Assembly: GCF_001577755.1 (NCBI RefSeq)
Contig: NZ_CP010776.1
Location: 2,356,001-2,420,000 of the forward strand
Length of the DNA stretch: 64,000 nucleotides
Source: Rufibacter sp. DG15C
GTDB lineage: Bacteria > Bacteroidota > Bacteroidia > Cytophagales > Hymenobacteraceae
Direction: 5' to 3'
Position 1 is the first letter of the stretch. The number at the start of each line of letters is the position of its first letter. Positions 8,926 to 17,064 of this stretch are shown here, in pieces. The translations under genes were made by a program, and so were the position numbers. A model generated the notes under the pieces. The model saw nothing but the letters and a program-made list of their open reading frames with translations. It ran no database searches and was not told the DNA's origin.

Positions 8926-9028
8926 AAGCGCTTACCGTATAGAGTTTGACTAAAAGCGACAACCGATTCCTGACAAGAGCTGGGAGAATTGGCGTCTACT
9001 TGTCATCTTTGGCTTTTGAACCTCTGCT

Positions 9029-9997
9029 ATGAAACTACCCCTGCATCGTTTGTTGCTGTGCTGCCTGTTGGTGCTAACGGCCTCTGCCTGTACCAAACAT
9101 CCCTACGCCGACGCCAATAAGTCCTACAAAAAACAGGTAAAGGCCCTCGCCAAATCCTTGCGCACCACGCCCGTCACCAACCCCGGCGAGGATTCCCTGA
9201 AACAAGGCGACTACTGGGTGGGCACCACCAACTTCAACCTGCGCAAGCCCAACTACGTGGTCATCCACCACACCGCCCAGGATTCCACGGCGCAGACGCT
9301 CAAAACCTTTACCTTGCCCAGAACGCAGGTGAGCGCGCATTACGTGATTGGCCGTGACGGCAAGGTCTACCACATGCTCAATGATTATTTGCGCGCCTGG
9401 CACGGCGGTAGCGGCCGCTGGGGCAACAACACGGATATCAATTCGTCGTCCATTGGCATTGAGTTGGACAACAACGGGACGGAGCCGTTTCAGGAGGCGC
9501 AGTTAGAAAGCCTGCAGCAGGTTCTGGCTATCTTAAAGAAAACCCACAAAATCCCGACGGAGAACTTTATTGGCCACTCAGACATAGCGCCCACCCGCAA
9601 AAACGATCCTAGCCGCATCTTCCCCTGGAAACGCTTATCTGAGGCTGGTTTTGGCCTTTGGTATGACGAGGCCGAGGTAGAGAAACTGATTCTGGAGGAG
9701 ACCCTGGACCGGGACACGCTGGCGCAGGACTCCTCGTTGGCCTTGGTCTTGATTACGCCGCAAAAGCCAGACGTGCTGCCTACCACCGTTCCCACGCTGA
9801 TTGACTCCACGTACCTGGTGCCCACGTCCTTCAACCCGAAGGATGCCTTGAAAATCATTGGCTATGACACCAAAGACCTGCCGGCAGCCATCAGGGCTTT
9901 CAAGCTGCACTTCATCCAGGCAGATGTGAGCGCCGTGCTCACCGACCGTGACAAAAAGGTGCTCTATTACTTATATAGGAAGTATCTGGACTTATAG
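9029..9997 (+). CDS. N-acetylmuramoyl-L-alanine amidase lipoprotein (Amidase_2/AmpD type)
   Basis: 322 residues. Lipoprotein signal with Cys21 (TASAC). The amidase_2 domain spans about residues 70-200: IHHT at 79-82, HYVIGRDGKVYH, AWHGG, SIGIELDNNG, then GHSDIAP with His183 and Asp193 in KNDP. His80 or His81, His183 and Asp193 fit the zinc ligands of AmpD-type enzymes. These cut the bond between muramic acid and L-alanine in peptidoglycan. The last 120 residues are an extension of unknown role. As a lipoprotein it probably acts in the periplasm on wall turnover; the downstream PBP1A gene fits. Confidence 0.88.
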   Translation: MKLPLHRLLLCCLLVLTASACTKHPYADANKSYKKQVKALAKSLRTTPVTNPGEDSLKQGDYWVGTTNFNLRKPNYVVIHHTAQDSTAQTLKTFTLPRTQVSAHYVIGRDGKVYHMLNDYLRAWHGGSGRWGNNTDINSSSIGIELDNNGTEPFQEAQLESLQQVLAILKKTHKIPTENFIGHSDIAPTRKNDPSRIFPWKRLSEAGFGLWYDEAEVEKLILEETLDRDTLAQDSSLALVLITPQKPDVLPTTVPTLIDSTYLVPTSFNPKDALKIIGYDTKDLPAAIRAFKLHFIQADVSAVLTDRDKKVLYYLYRKYLDL

Positions 9998-10059
9998 GTT
10001 GAGCTGACAAAGGGAAGAACTAGGCGGCTTTTTACAGTCGCACCAAGTAGACGGAACTG

Positions 10060-10097
10060 CGTTTTTGGCCTATTTTCTGGGAAACAGCCTGGAAACG
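10060..10097. repeat. Palindromic intergenic element, copy 6
   Basis: CGTTTTTGGCCTATTTTC left arm, GAAACAGCCTGGAAACG right arm. It is the one copy whose better-kept inner arm is on the right (reverse orientation). It lies just upstream of the PBP1A promoter. Confidence 0.75.
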
Positions 10098-10131
10098 CCT
10101 GGCCAACCTCTGGAAAGCCAACACTTTCCCG

Positions 10132-10139
10132 TAACTTTG
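10132..10139 (+). promoter_or_regulatory. Candidate -7 box for PBP1A
   Basis: TAACTTTG matches the Bacteroidota -7 consensus TAnnTTTG, 40 bp before the ATG. No clear TTG at -33 with 17-23 bp spacing. Confidence 0.5.
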
Positions 10140-10179
10140 TGCGTTTTTGAATTCGTAGGTCCCACTGCGCCGTTACCGC

Positions 10180-12504
10180 ATGTCAGAAAAAAAGAAGAAG
10201 ATACAACCGCAATCCAAGTACAACAAATGGGTGAGAAACCTGTGGAAGGTGTTTGGCGCGGGCGTCGTGTTTGTGATCCTGTACTTTGTAGCCGTAGACG
10301 TCAACTTCCTGTACCTCTTCGGGGAAAGCCCGGGACTGGACGAGTTGGAGAACCCGCGCAGCAACGTGCCCTCAGAAATCTACACCGCAGACGGCGTCAT
10401 GATAGGCCGTTACTTTAGAGAAAACCGCGACCCGGTGCCGTTTGACAGCATTGCGCCCATCATGGCCAAAGCCCTCATTGCTACTGAGGATGAGCGTTTC
10501 TACAAGCACCAGGGCATTGACCCCATCGGGTTGCTTGCCGCTGTAAGAGACAACCTAAGCGGTGACACCCGCGGGGCCTCTACTATCACGCAGCAGCTGG
10601 CCAAGAACCTCTACAAGACCCGTACTAAGAATACCAAAGGCGTGCTGGGCTACATACCGGGCATTTCTACCCTCATTGCCAAAACCAAGGAGTGGAACAC
10701 CGCCATTAAGCTGGAGCAGCGCTATACCAAAGATGAGATTCTGGGCATGTACCTGAACACCGTGGACTTCGGGAGCAACGCCTTCGGGATTAAAGTGGCC
10801 GCCAGCACGTTTTTCAGCACGACACCAGATAAACTAAAGCCCGAGGAGGCCGCCATGCTGGTGGGCGTCCTGAAAGCCCCAACCACCTACAACCCACGCT
10901 TCAACCCGAAGAACGCCTTGGCCCGCCGCAACGTAGTGTTGGAACAGATGGCCAAGAACAAGGTCATCCCCCAAGCGCAGGCGGACTCTCTAACGCAGGT
11001 TCCCATCAGCCTACAATACCACGTAGAGGAGCACTTGGACGGCGTGCCGGCCTACTACCGCCAGGCCGTGAATGAGTTTGTGCGCAGGTGGTCAGAGGAG
11101 AAGGGCCTGGACTTTTATTCTGAGGGGCTTAAGATTTACCTCACTATTGACTCCAGAATGCAGCGTCTGGCAGAGGAAGCTTTGCGCGAGAAGATGAAGA
11201 ACCTGCAGCGCCGCTTTGAGAGCCACTGGAGCAGGCGCAACCCCTGGGTAGATGACCAGGACAAGGAGATTCCTAACTTCATAGAGAACTCTATCAAGCG
11301 CACGGCGGTCTACCAGTCCTTAAAAGCAAAGCACGGCGATGACACCGCGGCCATTAACCGCGATTTGAACACGCCCAAGAAAATGCAGGTCTTCACCTGG
11401 AAGGGCATGAAGGACACCACCTTGAGTTCTATGGACTCATTGCGGTACTACAAACGCTTCTTGCACGCCGGCATGATGACCATGGACCCGTACACCGGGC
11501 ATATCAAAGCCTGGGTGGGTGGCATTGACTACGAGAACTTCAAGTACGACCACGTGAAACAGGCGCGCCGTCAGCCGGGATCTACCTTTAAGCCGTTTGT
11601 GTACGCTGCCGCCATTGACCAGGGTTACTCGCCATGTGATAAGTTGCAAGATAAGAACGTGACCATTAGGTACGTAGAGGATGGCAAGGACATGGAATGG
11701 ACGCCGCATAACGCAGACTATTCCATCTCTGGGCGTCAGATGAGTTTGCGCCATGCCATGGGTCGTTCCATTAACACGGTGACTGCACAATTAACTGAGG
11801 CTATTGGCTGGGAGACCGTGCGTAAGTTCGCCCGCCGTCTGGGCATCACTAGTCCTTTAGAGGCAGTGCCGTCCATTGGTCTGGGTTCCTCAGATGTGAG
11901 CGTGTTTGAGATGGTGAACGCCTACAGCACGTTTGTGAACAACGGCTTTTTGAACAAGCCTATCCTGGTCTTGAAGATTGAAGACCGCAACGGCAACCTC
12001 ATTGAGCAGTTCAACCCGCAGCAGAAGCGCGTGATTAGTGAAGAAACCGCTTTCTTGATGGTACATATGCTCAAAGGCACCATGGAAGAACCCGGCGGAA
12101 CCTCTCAGGCGCTTTGGGAATATGAGCTCTGGAAGAAGGGCAACCAGGTGGCGGGTAAGACCGGAACCACCTCTAACCACTCAGACGGCTGGTACATGGG
12201 CGTGACCAAAGACTTGGTGACGGGCGTTTGGGTAGGCGGCGAGGATAGAAGTATCCACTTTAGGACCTCGGCGTACGGCGAAGGTTCCAAGACGGCCTTG
12301 CCTATTTTTGGGCGCTTCATGGAGAAAGTCTACCAAGACCCTACGCTGGGCATCAAACTAGGACCGTTCCCTAAACCTGCGGTGAAAATACGCAAGCCAT
12401 ACAACTGTATCACTGTGGTGCCGCGTAAACCGAAGGTGATTGACTCTGTGGCTGTGGATTCTCTGTTGCAGCAACTCAACGACAGTATCTCCGCGCAATT
12501 CTAA
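10180..12504 (+). CDS. mrcA: Penicillin-binding protein 1A (bifunctional glycosyltransferase/transpeptidase)
   Basis: 774 residues. A cytoplasmic basic start (SEKKKKIQ) and one membrane helix at about 22-45 are followed by a GT51 domain with EDERFYKHQG (catalytic Glu103), GASTITQQLAKNLY at 132-145 and an EILGMYLNTVDFG segment. The transpeptidase domain has all three motifs: STFK with Ser468, SIN at 530-532 and KTG with Lys660. It polymerises and cross-links peptidoglycan on the periplasmic face. Length is normal for Bacteroidota class A PBPs. It has its own -7 box at 10132 and ends in an extended palindromic element. All catalytic residues expected are present. Confidence 0.95.
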   Translation: MSEKKKKIQPQSKYNKWVRNLWKVFGAGVVFVILYFVAVDVNFLYLFGESPGLDELENPRSNVPSEIYTADGVMIGRYFRENRDPVPFDSIAPIMAKALIATEDERFYKHQGIDPIGLLAAVRDNLSGDTRGASTITQQLAKNLYKTRTKNTKGVLGYIPGISTLIAKTKEWNTAIKLEQRYTKDEILGMYLNTVDFGSNAFGIKVAASTFFSTTPDKLKPEEAAMLVGVLKAPTTYNPRFNPKNALARRNVVLEQMAKNKVIPQAQADSLTQVPISLQYHVEEHLDGVPAYYRQAVNEFVRRWSEEKGLDFYSEGLKIYLTIDSRMQRLAEEALREKMKNLQRRFESHWSRRNPWVDDQDKEIPNFIENSIKRTAVYQSLKAKHGDDTAAINRDLNTPKKMQVFTWKGMKDTTLSSMDSLRYYKRFLHAGMMTMDPYTGHIKAWVGGIDYENFKYDHVKQARRQPGSTFKPFVYAAAIDQGYSPCDKLQDKNVTIRYVEDGKDMEWTPHNADYSISGRQMSLRHAMGRSINTVTAQLTEAIGWETVRKFARRLGITSPLEAVPSIGLGSSDVSVFEMVNAYSTFVNNGFLNKPILVLKIEDRNGNLIEQFNPQQKRVISEETAFLMVHMLKGTMEEPGGTSQALWEYELWKKGNQVAGKTGTTSNHSDGWYMGVTKDLVTGVWVGGEDRSIHFRTSAYGEGSKTALPIFGRFMEKVYQDPTLGIKLGPFPKPAVKIRKPYNCITVVPRKPKVIDSVAVDSLLQQLNDSISAQF

Positions 12505-12523
12505 GCGCAAGATTATAAAAATA

Positions 12524-12579
12524 CACCGGCCCCGTTTTCGGCCTGATTTCCAGAAATCAGGCCGAAAACGGGGCCGGTG
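12524..12579. repeat. Palindromic intergenic element, copy 7, long GC-flanked stem
   Basis: 56-bp near-perfect palindrome: core GTTTTCGGCCTGATTTCC with copy-specific outer arms CACCGGCC/GGCCGGTG. It lies 20 bp after the PBP1A stop, between two convergent genes, and probably helps end both transcripts. Confidence 0.88.
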
Positions 12580-12595
12580 CTGTATAGGATACTCC

Positions 12596-13642
12596 TTAAT
12601 TTTTAGAGGTCTCGTACTTGAGTACTTCATTCACCATAAACTCAGTGGTATCAATGCAGTCCTCCAGCAATTTGTCTCGTAACTGGCTGTACTTGGCTTT
12701 GCCGCCGGTGTCTTGGATAATCTCCAAACCTCTCTCAATGGCTTTTTCCTGGTCTTGCGGGCTTTCTGTAAAGTAAGAGGCCAAGCCATATTTTTCGCCT
12801 TGCTCATCTATGTAGCCCAATCGGTTGCTGTTCACAAAGATGGCCGGCGTGCCCAATACCGCGGCCTCTGAGGCCATGGTGCCGCTTTCGCCAAACAATA
12901 GGGAACAATAATACAGCGCGTCATGCATCTTGTGGAACGGGATCTTGATTCTAAGCGATTCCAGGTCTTCGGGCAGTTCGCCTTCTGAGGAGATGAACAC
13001 ACGGGCGTGCTTGGAGAGCTCCTTCACCGCTTTTCGTTTGTTCTCTAAGGTCATGCCATTGTGGCCAAAGTCATGCGCAGCCGCCCAAGACACAAACCGT
13101 ACTATCACAAACTTCTCCTCTGGCGCCACGCCTAGGATGTCCAGGATGGACGGGTCTGGTTTGTAGTAGTTAGGGTGTAGGTAGGCAAGCTCCATGTAGC
13201 TTTTGAAGCGGTGCTGTTTCTGGCCCAGGTCAATGGTGTAACAAGAGGGAGTAAAGATTTTGGTTGCATAGGGTACGGTTAGTTTGTGGTGTAATTTGGC
13301 ATGCTCAGAGTCACTGAAGACCAAGGTGGTTTTGTTCATGAACTTGGCCACCTGTGACGGGTAGGGATGCAGAAAATTCAGGAACACGTCTGGTTTGAAC
13401 TTCTGGGCAATCTGCCAGATCTTGAGGTCGGCGTAGAGCAGGTAAAGGAACTTGCCAATTTTGCCGTTCTGTCCTTTGCCGCGGTTAATGTACGGGATGT
13501 TATACAGCTGCAACAGGTTGTGCTCAATTTCTTTGTTTCTGGATACAAACAGAATCTCATGATTCTTCTGCGTCATGATCTTGTAAAAATTTCTGAAGTA
13601 ATGCACATGCGCAGGATGGTTGATGTCTATCAGTATTTTCAT
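12596..13642 (-). CDS. DUF354 family glycosyltransferase-like protein
   Basis: 348 residues. Typical DUF354 start KILIDINHPAHVHYFRNF, then a Rossmann-like first half and a second half with FVSWAAAHDFGH, then LYYCSLLFGESGTMASEAAVLGTP. That last part resembles the nucleotide-sugar site of GT-B enzymes (UDP-GlcNAc 2-epimerase/MurG-like). DUF354 proteins are frequent in polysaccharide clusters. It is the last gene of the minus-strand EPS gene run; 142 bp separate it from the gene before it. Donor and acceptor are unknown. Confidence 0.8.
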   Translation of the reverse strand: MKILIDINHPAHVHYFRNFYKIMTQKNHEILFVSRNKEIEHNLLQLYNIPYINRGKGQNGKIGKFLYLLYADLKIWQIAQKFKPDVFLNFLHPYPSQVAKFMNKTTLVFSDSEHAKLHHKLTVPYATKIFTPSCYTIDLGQKQHRFKSYMELAYLHPNYYKPDPSILDILGVAPEEKFVIVRFVSWAAAHDFGHNGMTLENKRKAVKELSKHARVFISSEGELPEDLESLRIKIPFHKMHDALYYCSLLFGESGTMASEAAVLGTPAIFVNSNRLGYIDEQGEKYGLASYFTESPQDQEKAIERGLEIIQDTGGKAKYSQLRDKLLEDCIDTTEFMVNEVLKYETSKN

Positions 13643-13784
13643 ACACTTCTAGTAGGAGGTAAGGGGTTTACAGCGGAGGCAGCAGGACATGGTAGCCCAT
13701 CCAATGGGGTTGGAGGCTAGTGGCAGGGGTATAGAAAGGATTTGCGGCAGAGAGCGGTGCCCGACTGGCAAATACGGTTTGGAT

Positions 13785-14822
13785 TTAGGTAATGCCTACG
13801 TGTTGTACTTCTAGCGGTGCAAAGGGCGCCGGCGACACGGGGGTATCTATCTGGTTGACGGCCACTTTGTAGATATCTACAATTCTGTTGGCCACTGTGT
13901 CAGCATCTAGTCCCAGGTCTTTAATACGTTGAGAACCGTTGGTCCTGCCATGGTTTTCTGCAAAATTTAAAGATTTTTTTAGCTTTTCGGCAAAGTCTTG
14001 TGGGTCAAAACTAGACGTGTAACAACCAGAGGTATCCCCTAAGACCCATTTGGCATCGCCCATGTCTGTGGAGACGATGGGGCAGTTGCAGGCCATGGCT
14101 TCTTTGATGACGTTGGGAGAGCCTTCCATCAGAGAAGGGACCACCAGCACATCTACCGCGTTCAGGTATTTGGGGATTTGGTCATGGGTAACCGGGAAAG
14201 GGTTAATCAACTCCACATCTGGCCGGTCCAGGCTATCTACGGCTTGCTTGGCCAACGGGTAGTTCTTGCGCACATTGGTCTTGTTCCCCAGAAACAGCAC
14301 CAGCTTCTTGTCTTGCGGCAAGCCCAGTTCAGCCCGGTAATCCTCGGCAGAAGGCTTGAATTTCTCTTTGTTGATGCCGTTGGGCACTATGTAGGACTTG
14401 TCTTTTAAGTAGACGTATTTCTCAATGTTGCTGGATTTGGAGATTAGGATGGTGGTAAGCGGCTGGATAAGATAGGTAAGCAATGTAAAGTACCGACTGC
14501 TGAATTTTACCTTGTTCACCCCTATGTACTCGCCATAGGCATCACTGCCCATCAAAGACAATACCACCGGCGTATTTCTGGCGCCTAATACCGCAGACCA
14601 GCCAGACAGCGTGAAGTGGGCATGAATGAGGTCATACTTTTTGTTTTGCAGGTGTTTCCTGAGTTGCAAACCGGCTTTTAGGTAGCCCGGCAAGCCTTTG
14701 CCCACAATAGGATAATAGTCTACCTCAATGCCGCGCCTTACCAGAGAATCTCCCTGCTCTTTAATGAAAGGCACCACCTCAAAGTTCTTACTGTTTCCGG
14801 AGCACACAAAAAGTACTTTCAT
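13785..14822 (-). CDS. Glycosyltransferase family 4 protein
   Basis: 345 residues, GT-B fold. Start KVLFVCSGNSKNFEVVPFI, acceptor-domain segment YDLIHAHFTLSGW, linker PNGINKEKFKP, and donor-side VLVVPSLMEGSPNVIKEA with the E-x7-E pattern followed by MACNCPIVSTDMGD. These are GT4 hallmarks (retaining transferase using nucleotide sugars). Starts 24 bp after the stop of the polymerase-like gene, so same transcript. Likely adds one sugar of the EPS repeat unit on the cytoplasmic side; which sugar is not visible. Confidence 0.88.
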   Translation of the reverse strand: MKVLFVCSGNSKNFEVVPFIKEQGDSLVRRGIEVDYYPIVGKGLPGYLKAGLQLRKHLQNKKYDLIHAHFTLSGWSAVLGARNTPVVLSLMGSDAYGEYIGVNKVKFSSRYFTLLTYLIQPLTTILISKSSNIEKYVYLKDKSYIVPNGINKEKFKPSAEDYRAELGLPQDKKLVLFLGNKTNVRKNYPLAKQAVDSLDRPDVELINPFPVTHDQIPKYLNAVDVLVVPSLMEGSPNVIKEAMACNCPIVSTDMGDAKWVLGDTSGCYTSSFDPQDFAEKLKKSLNFAENHGRTNGSQRIKDLGLDADTVANRIVDIYKVAVNQIDTPVSPAPFAPLEVQHVGIT

Positions 14823-14846
14823 AGTTCTGCTGTTTTATGGGATTGG

Positions 14847-16145
14847 TCAATGGGTTACATCTGGGGTTTGGGTTGAATGAAAGGCAAGCAATGGGTTGCT
14901 GTTTTCCTGGATGGTGATGGCAGACAGCTCTGGTTTGTCCACCACCTTACGGTGCTTAATGGCAGTCAACAGCATAAGAAGAAACGGCGCGAAGGTAAGC
15001 GTGCCAATAAAGCGTCCTGGCAAAATCACCACCAACAGCATGACCAGCAAAGGGTAATACAGCATTTTGTGGCTGGGCGCTATGACGTGGTTGTTCCTGA
15101 TGAAATAGTGCACAAGAAACACCAAGAACAATACTACCCCCACCAACCCCGTGCTGTACAAAAGCATGTTGAGGTCACTGTGAATGGGCCGGTCGCGGCC
15201 AAAGTATTTCACGCCAAACTCACGAGTGTCAAAGAGCTTCACCCCGAAGAAGAGTTGCAAGGGCCTTTTCTTTTCCTGGTGGTAGTCCATGATGTACATC
15301 GTCTCCAGCACTCGCCCTTCCTCTTCATAGGTGTCTAAGTCCTGGATTCTGTCTCTTTTCTCTAATTGCGCGGTGAGCCGGGCTTCATACAAGGGATACG
15401 ACACTATGAGCGCCACCACCAAGACAAAAAACAGCGTGATCATCTTGAACAGCATCTGTCGGTTAAAGAAGGCATAGACCGCCAAGGCTAGAAACAGCAT
15501 GCCTATGGCCGTCCTTCTGGTGTTGATGAGCAGGATGCAGATGTTCATTAAGATAAAGGTGGCATCTGTGGCCTTAATCAGAAAGGTTCTGTTTTTGTTG
15601 GTAATCACGTAATGGATGGCCAGAAACACCACAATGGGTACTATGTACATTCTGGAGGTAATCAAGAAGCCGGTTGAGAACTCCTCTGTGTAAGACTCGC
15701 CAAACCCGTATTTATTGGCCAACACCACGTACACCGGCAGCAGAATGAGCAAGGCCCGGTTATATGGCTCAAACTCCTTTATGAAGTCTGCCCGGGTGGC
15801 CACATGCTTGCCAATGGGTATCATGAGCAAGGTAATCATCACGGCCATGGTCACTCTGGAGGTAATGATGAGGTCACCCGCGTTCACCAGCCACAAGACA
15901 ATCAAATAGCAGAAAAGGTAGAACAGCAGGGTATCAGACTTTTTGAGCGCGTTGTACTTGGCAATGTAAATACCCATGAGGATAAGAGGAACCAGGTACC
16001 GTACCGCAGCATAAATCTTATCATCCTTGTAAAAGCCGTCCAGCATGTCAAACAGCACAAAAAAGACCATCAAGGCATACACAAACACCTTGGTGCTGTA
16101 AAAGAAGCTGGCAATGAGCAGGGCGCAGAGGAGGAAGAGAGCCAT
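14847..16145 (-). CDS. O-antigen polymerase/ligase-like membrane protein (Wzy-like)
   Basis: 432 residues with 10 or more hydrophobic helices and one large periplasmic loop near residues 255-300 (about YEARLTAQLEKRDRIQDL to FGVKLFD), the layout of Wzy polymerases and WaaL ligases. Wzy proteins polymerise lipid-linked repeat units in the periplasm. Context (Wzx-like, Wzc-like and Wza-like genes in the same run) favours the polymerase role. Sequence does not separate Wzy from ligase. Its upstream gene ends 14 bp before this start. Confidence 0.8.
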   Translation of the reverse strand: MALFLLCALLIASFFYSTKVFVYALMVFFVLFDMLDGFYKDDKIYAAVRYLVPLILMGIYIAKYNALKKSDTLLFYLFCYLIVLWLVNAGDLIITSRVTMAVMITLLMIPIGKHVATRADFIKEFEPYNRALLILLPVYVVLANKYGFGESYTEEFSTGFLITSRMYIVPIVVFLAIHYVITNKNRTFLIKATDATFILMNICILLINTRRTAIGMLFLALAVYAFFNRQMLFKMITLFFVLVVALIVSYPLYEARLTAQLEKRDRIQDLDTYEEEGRVLETMYIMDYHQEKKRPLQLFFGVKLFDTREFGVKYFGRDRPIHSDLNMLLYSTGLVGVVLFLVFLVHYFIRNNHVIAPSHKMLYYPLLVMLLVVILPGRFIGTLTFAPFLLMLLTAIKHRKVVDKPELSAITIQENSNPLLAFHSTQTPDVTH

Positions 16146-16159
16146 GGGCTGTGTTGTAC

Positions 16160-16897
16160 TTAGGTGAGTTGCTGCAGAAAATGGGCTGCGTTTTCTTCTG
16201 GGGTGTTGTTAGTGGAAATCACGCGCTTGTCTGGACACCGCGCATACTGGTACAGGTTATACAAGTACTGGTTGTACTGTTTGAGTTTGCGGACCCGGCG
16301 CTGCGGATCCATCCTGTCAAAACGGCTCAGCTTGCTGGTTCTGTTGGTGATGCGCACAGAGGCGGTCTCCATGTCAATATCAAAGTAGAGCAACTGGTCT
16401 GTTTTAAGGTAGTACCGGTGCAGCTGCTTTTCTATGCGGTCATACGACTTGAGCCGGAAGATGGTAGCCGACCACAACTCTTGGATCATCCATTGCTCCA
16501 GCAGCACAAAATCATATTTTTTGGCTTTGATTATTTGATGGAGCGCCGTGTCAAAAGCGGCAATTCTGAGGTATCTTAAAATAGAGTTGATGCTGAAGAT
16601 GCGGTTGAAGACCAAGGTCAAAGAATAGGAAACAACCTTTGGCAAGTGAAGCAACAGGGTTTTAGCCAACAGTTGGGTGCGCTGCATTTTGCCCAGCCGC
16701 CTGATATGGGTTTTAATGTCATTTAAGGTGAGCACCTTGTACCCAATGTTCCTTAACAAAGCGGTATAGCAATAGCAATTAGAGGTTTTGCCAGCCCCCG
16801 GCGGGCCTACAAACTCAATAATCTTTGCTTTTTGGGTAGGGCGTAGCAGTGGTTTAAAGACTGCCTCCTGCTCGGTTATTTGTTCCTGTACCTCCAT
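16160..16897 (-). CDS. P-loop NTPase of the EPS cluster, unknown substrate
   Basis: 245 residues. Walker A GPPGAGKTS at 31-39 follows a short acidic start. Downstream are a basic helical stretch (HIRRLGKMQRTQLL), YDFVLLEQWMIQELW resembling a kinase DxD/E region, and QLLYFDIDMETASVRITNR near residue 170, which resembles the arginine-rich lid of thymidylate-kinase-like enzymes. It sits between the Wzx fusion and the polymerase, so it probably works on a cluster-specific substrate. Not assigned to a named family. The fusion protein next to it carries another P-loop kinase. Confidence 0.7.
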   Translation of the reverse strand: MEVQEQITEQEAVFKPLLRPTQKAKIIEFVGPPGAGKTSNCYCYTALLRNIGYKVLTLNDIKTHIRRLGKMQRTQLLAKTLLLHLPKVVSYSLTLVFNRIFSINSILRYLRIAAFDTALHQIIKAKKYDFVLLEQWMIQELWSATIFRLKSYDRIEKQLHRYYLKTDQLLYFDIDMETASVRITNRTSKLSRFDRMDPQRRVRKLKQYNQYLYNLYQYARCPDKRVISTNNTPEENAAHFLQQLT

Positions 16898-16963
16898 CTA
16901 TCTACTCGGTTTCTCTTTCTACTACATTGGGGCCTTAACAGGCAATGACCGGTGGGCGGCGTT

Positions 16964-17009
16964 CTTCCGTTTTTGGCTTGTTTTCTAGAAATGGGGCCAA
17001 AAGTGGAAG
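16964..17009. repeat. Palindromic intergenic element, copy 8
   Basis: CGTTTTTGGCTTGTTTTC left arm and GGGGCCAAAAGTGG right arm, with outer arms CTTCC/GGAAG. It lies inside the EPS gene run between two minus-strand genes. Confidence 0.75.
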
Positions 17010-17064
17010 CAGTCTGCTCTCTTTTATGGTTCTTGGTTAGGTTGTCTTTCTCATAGGCGTTGGG

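Noticed and set aside
10065-10418. 117-residue frame over the start of PBP1A
   Set aside because: Overlaps the real PBP1A frame and the palindrome; shadow frame.
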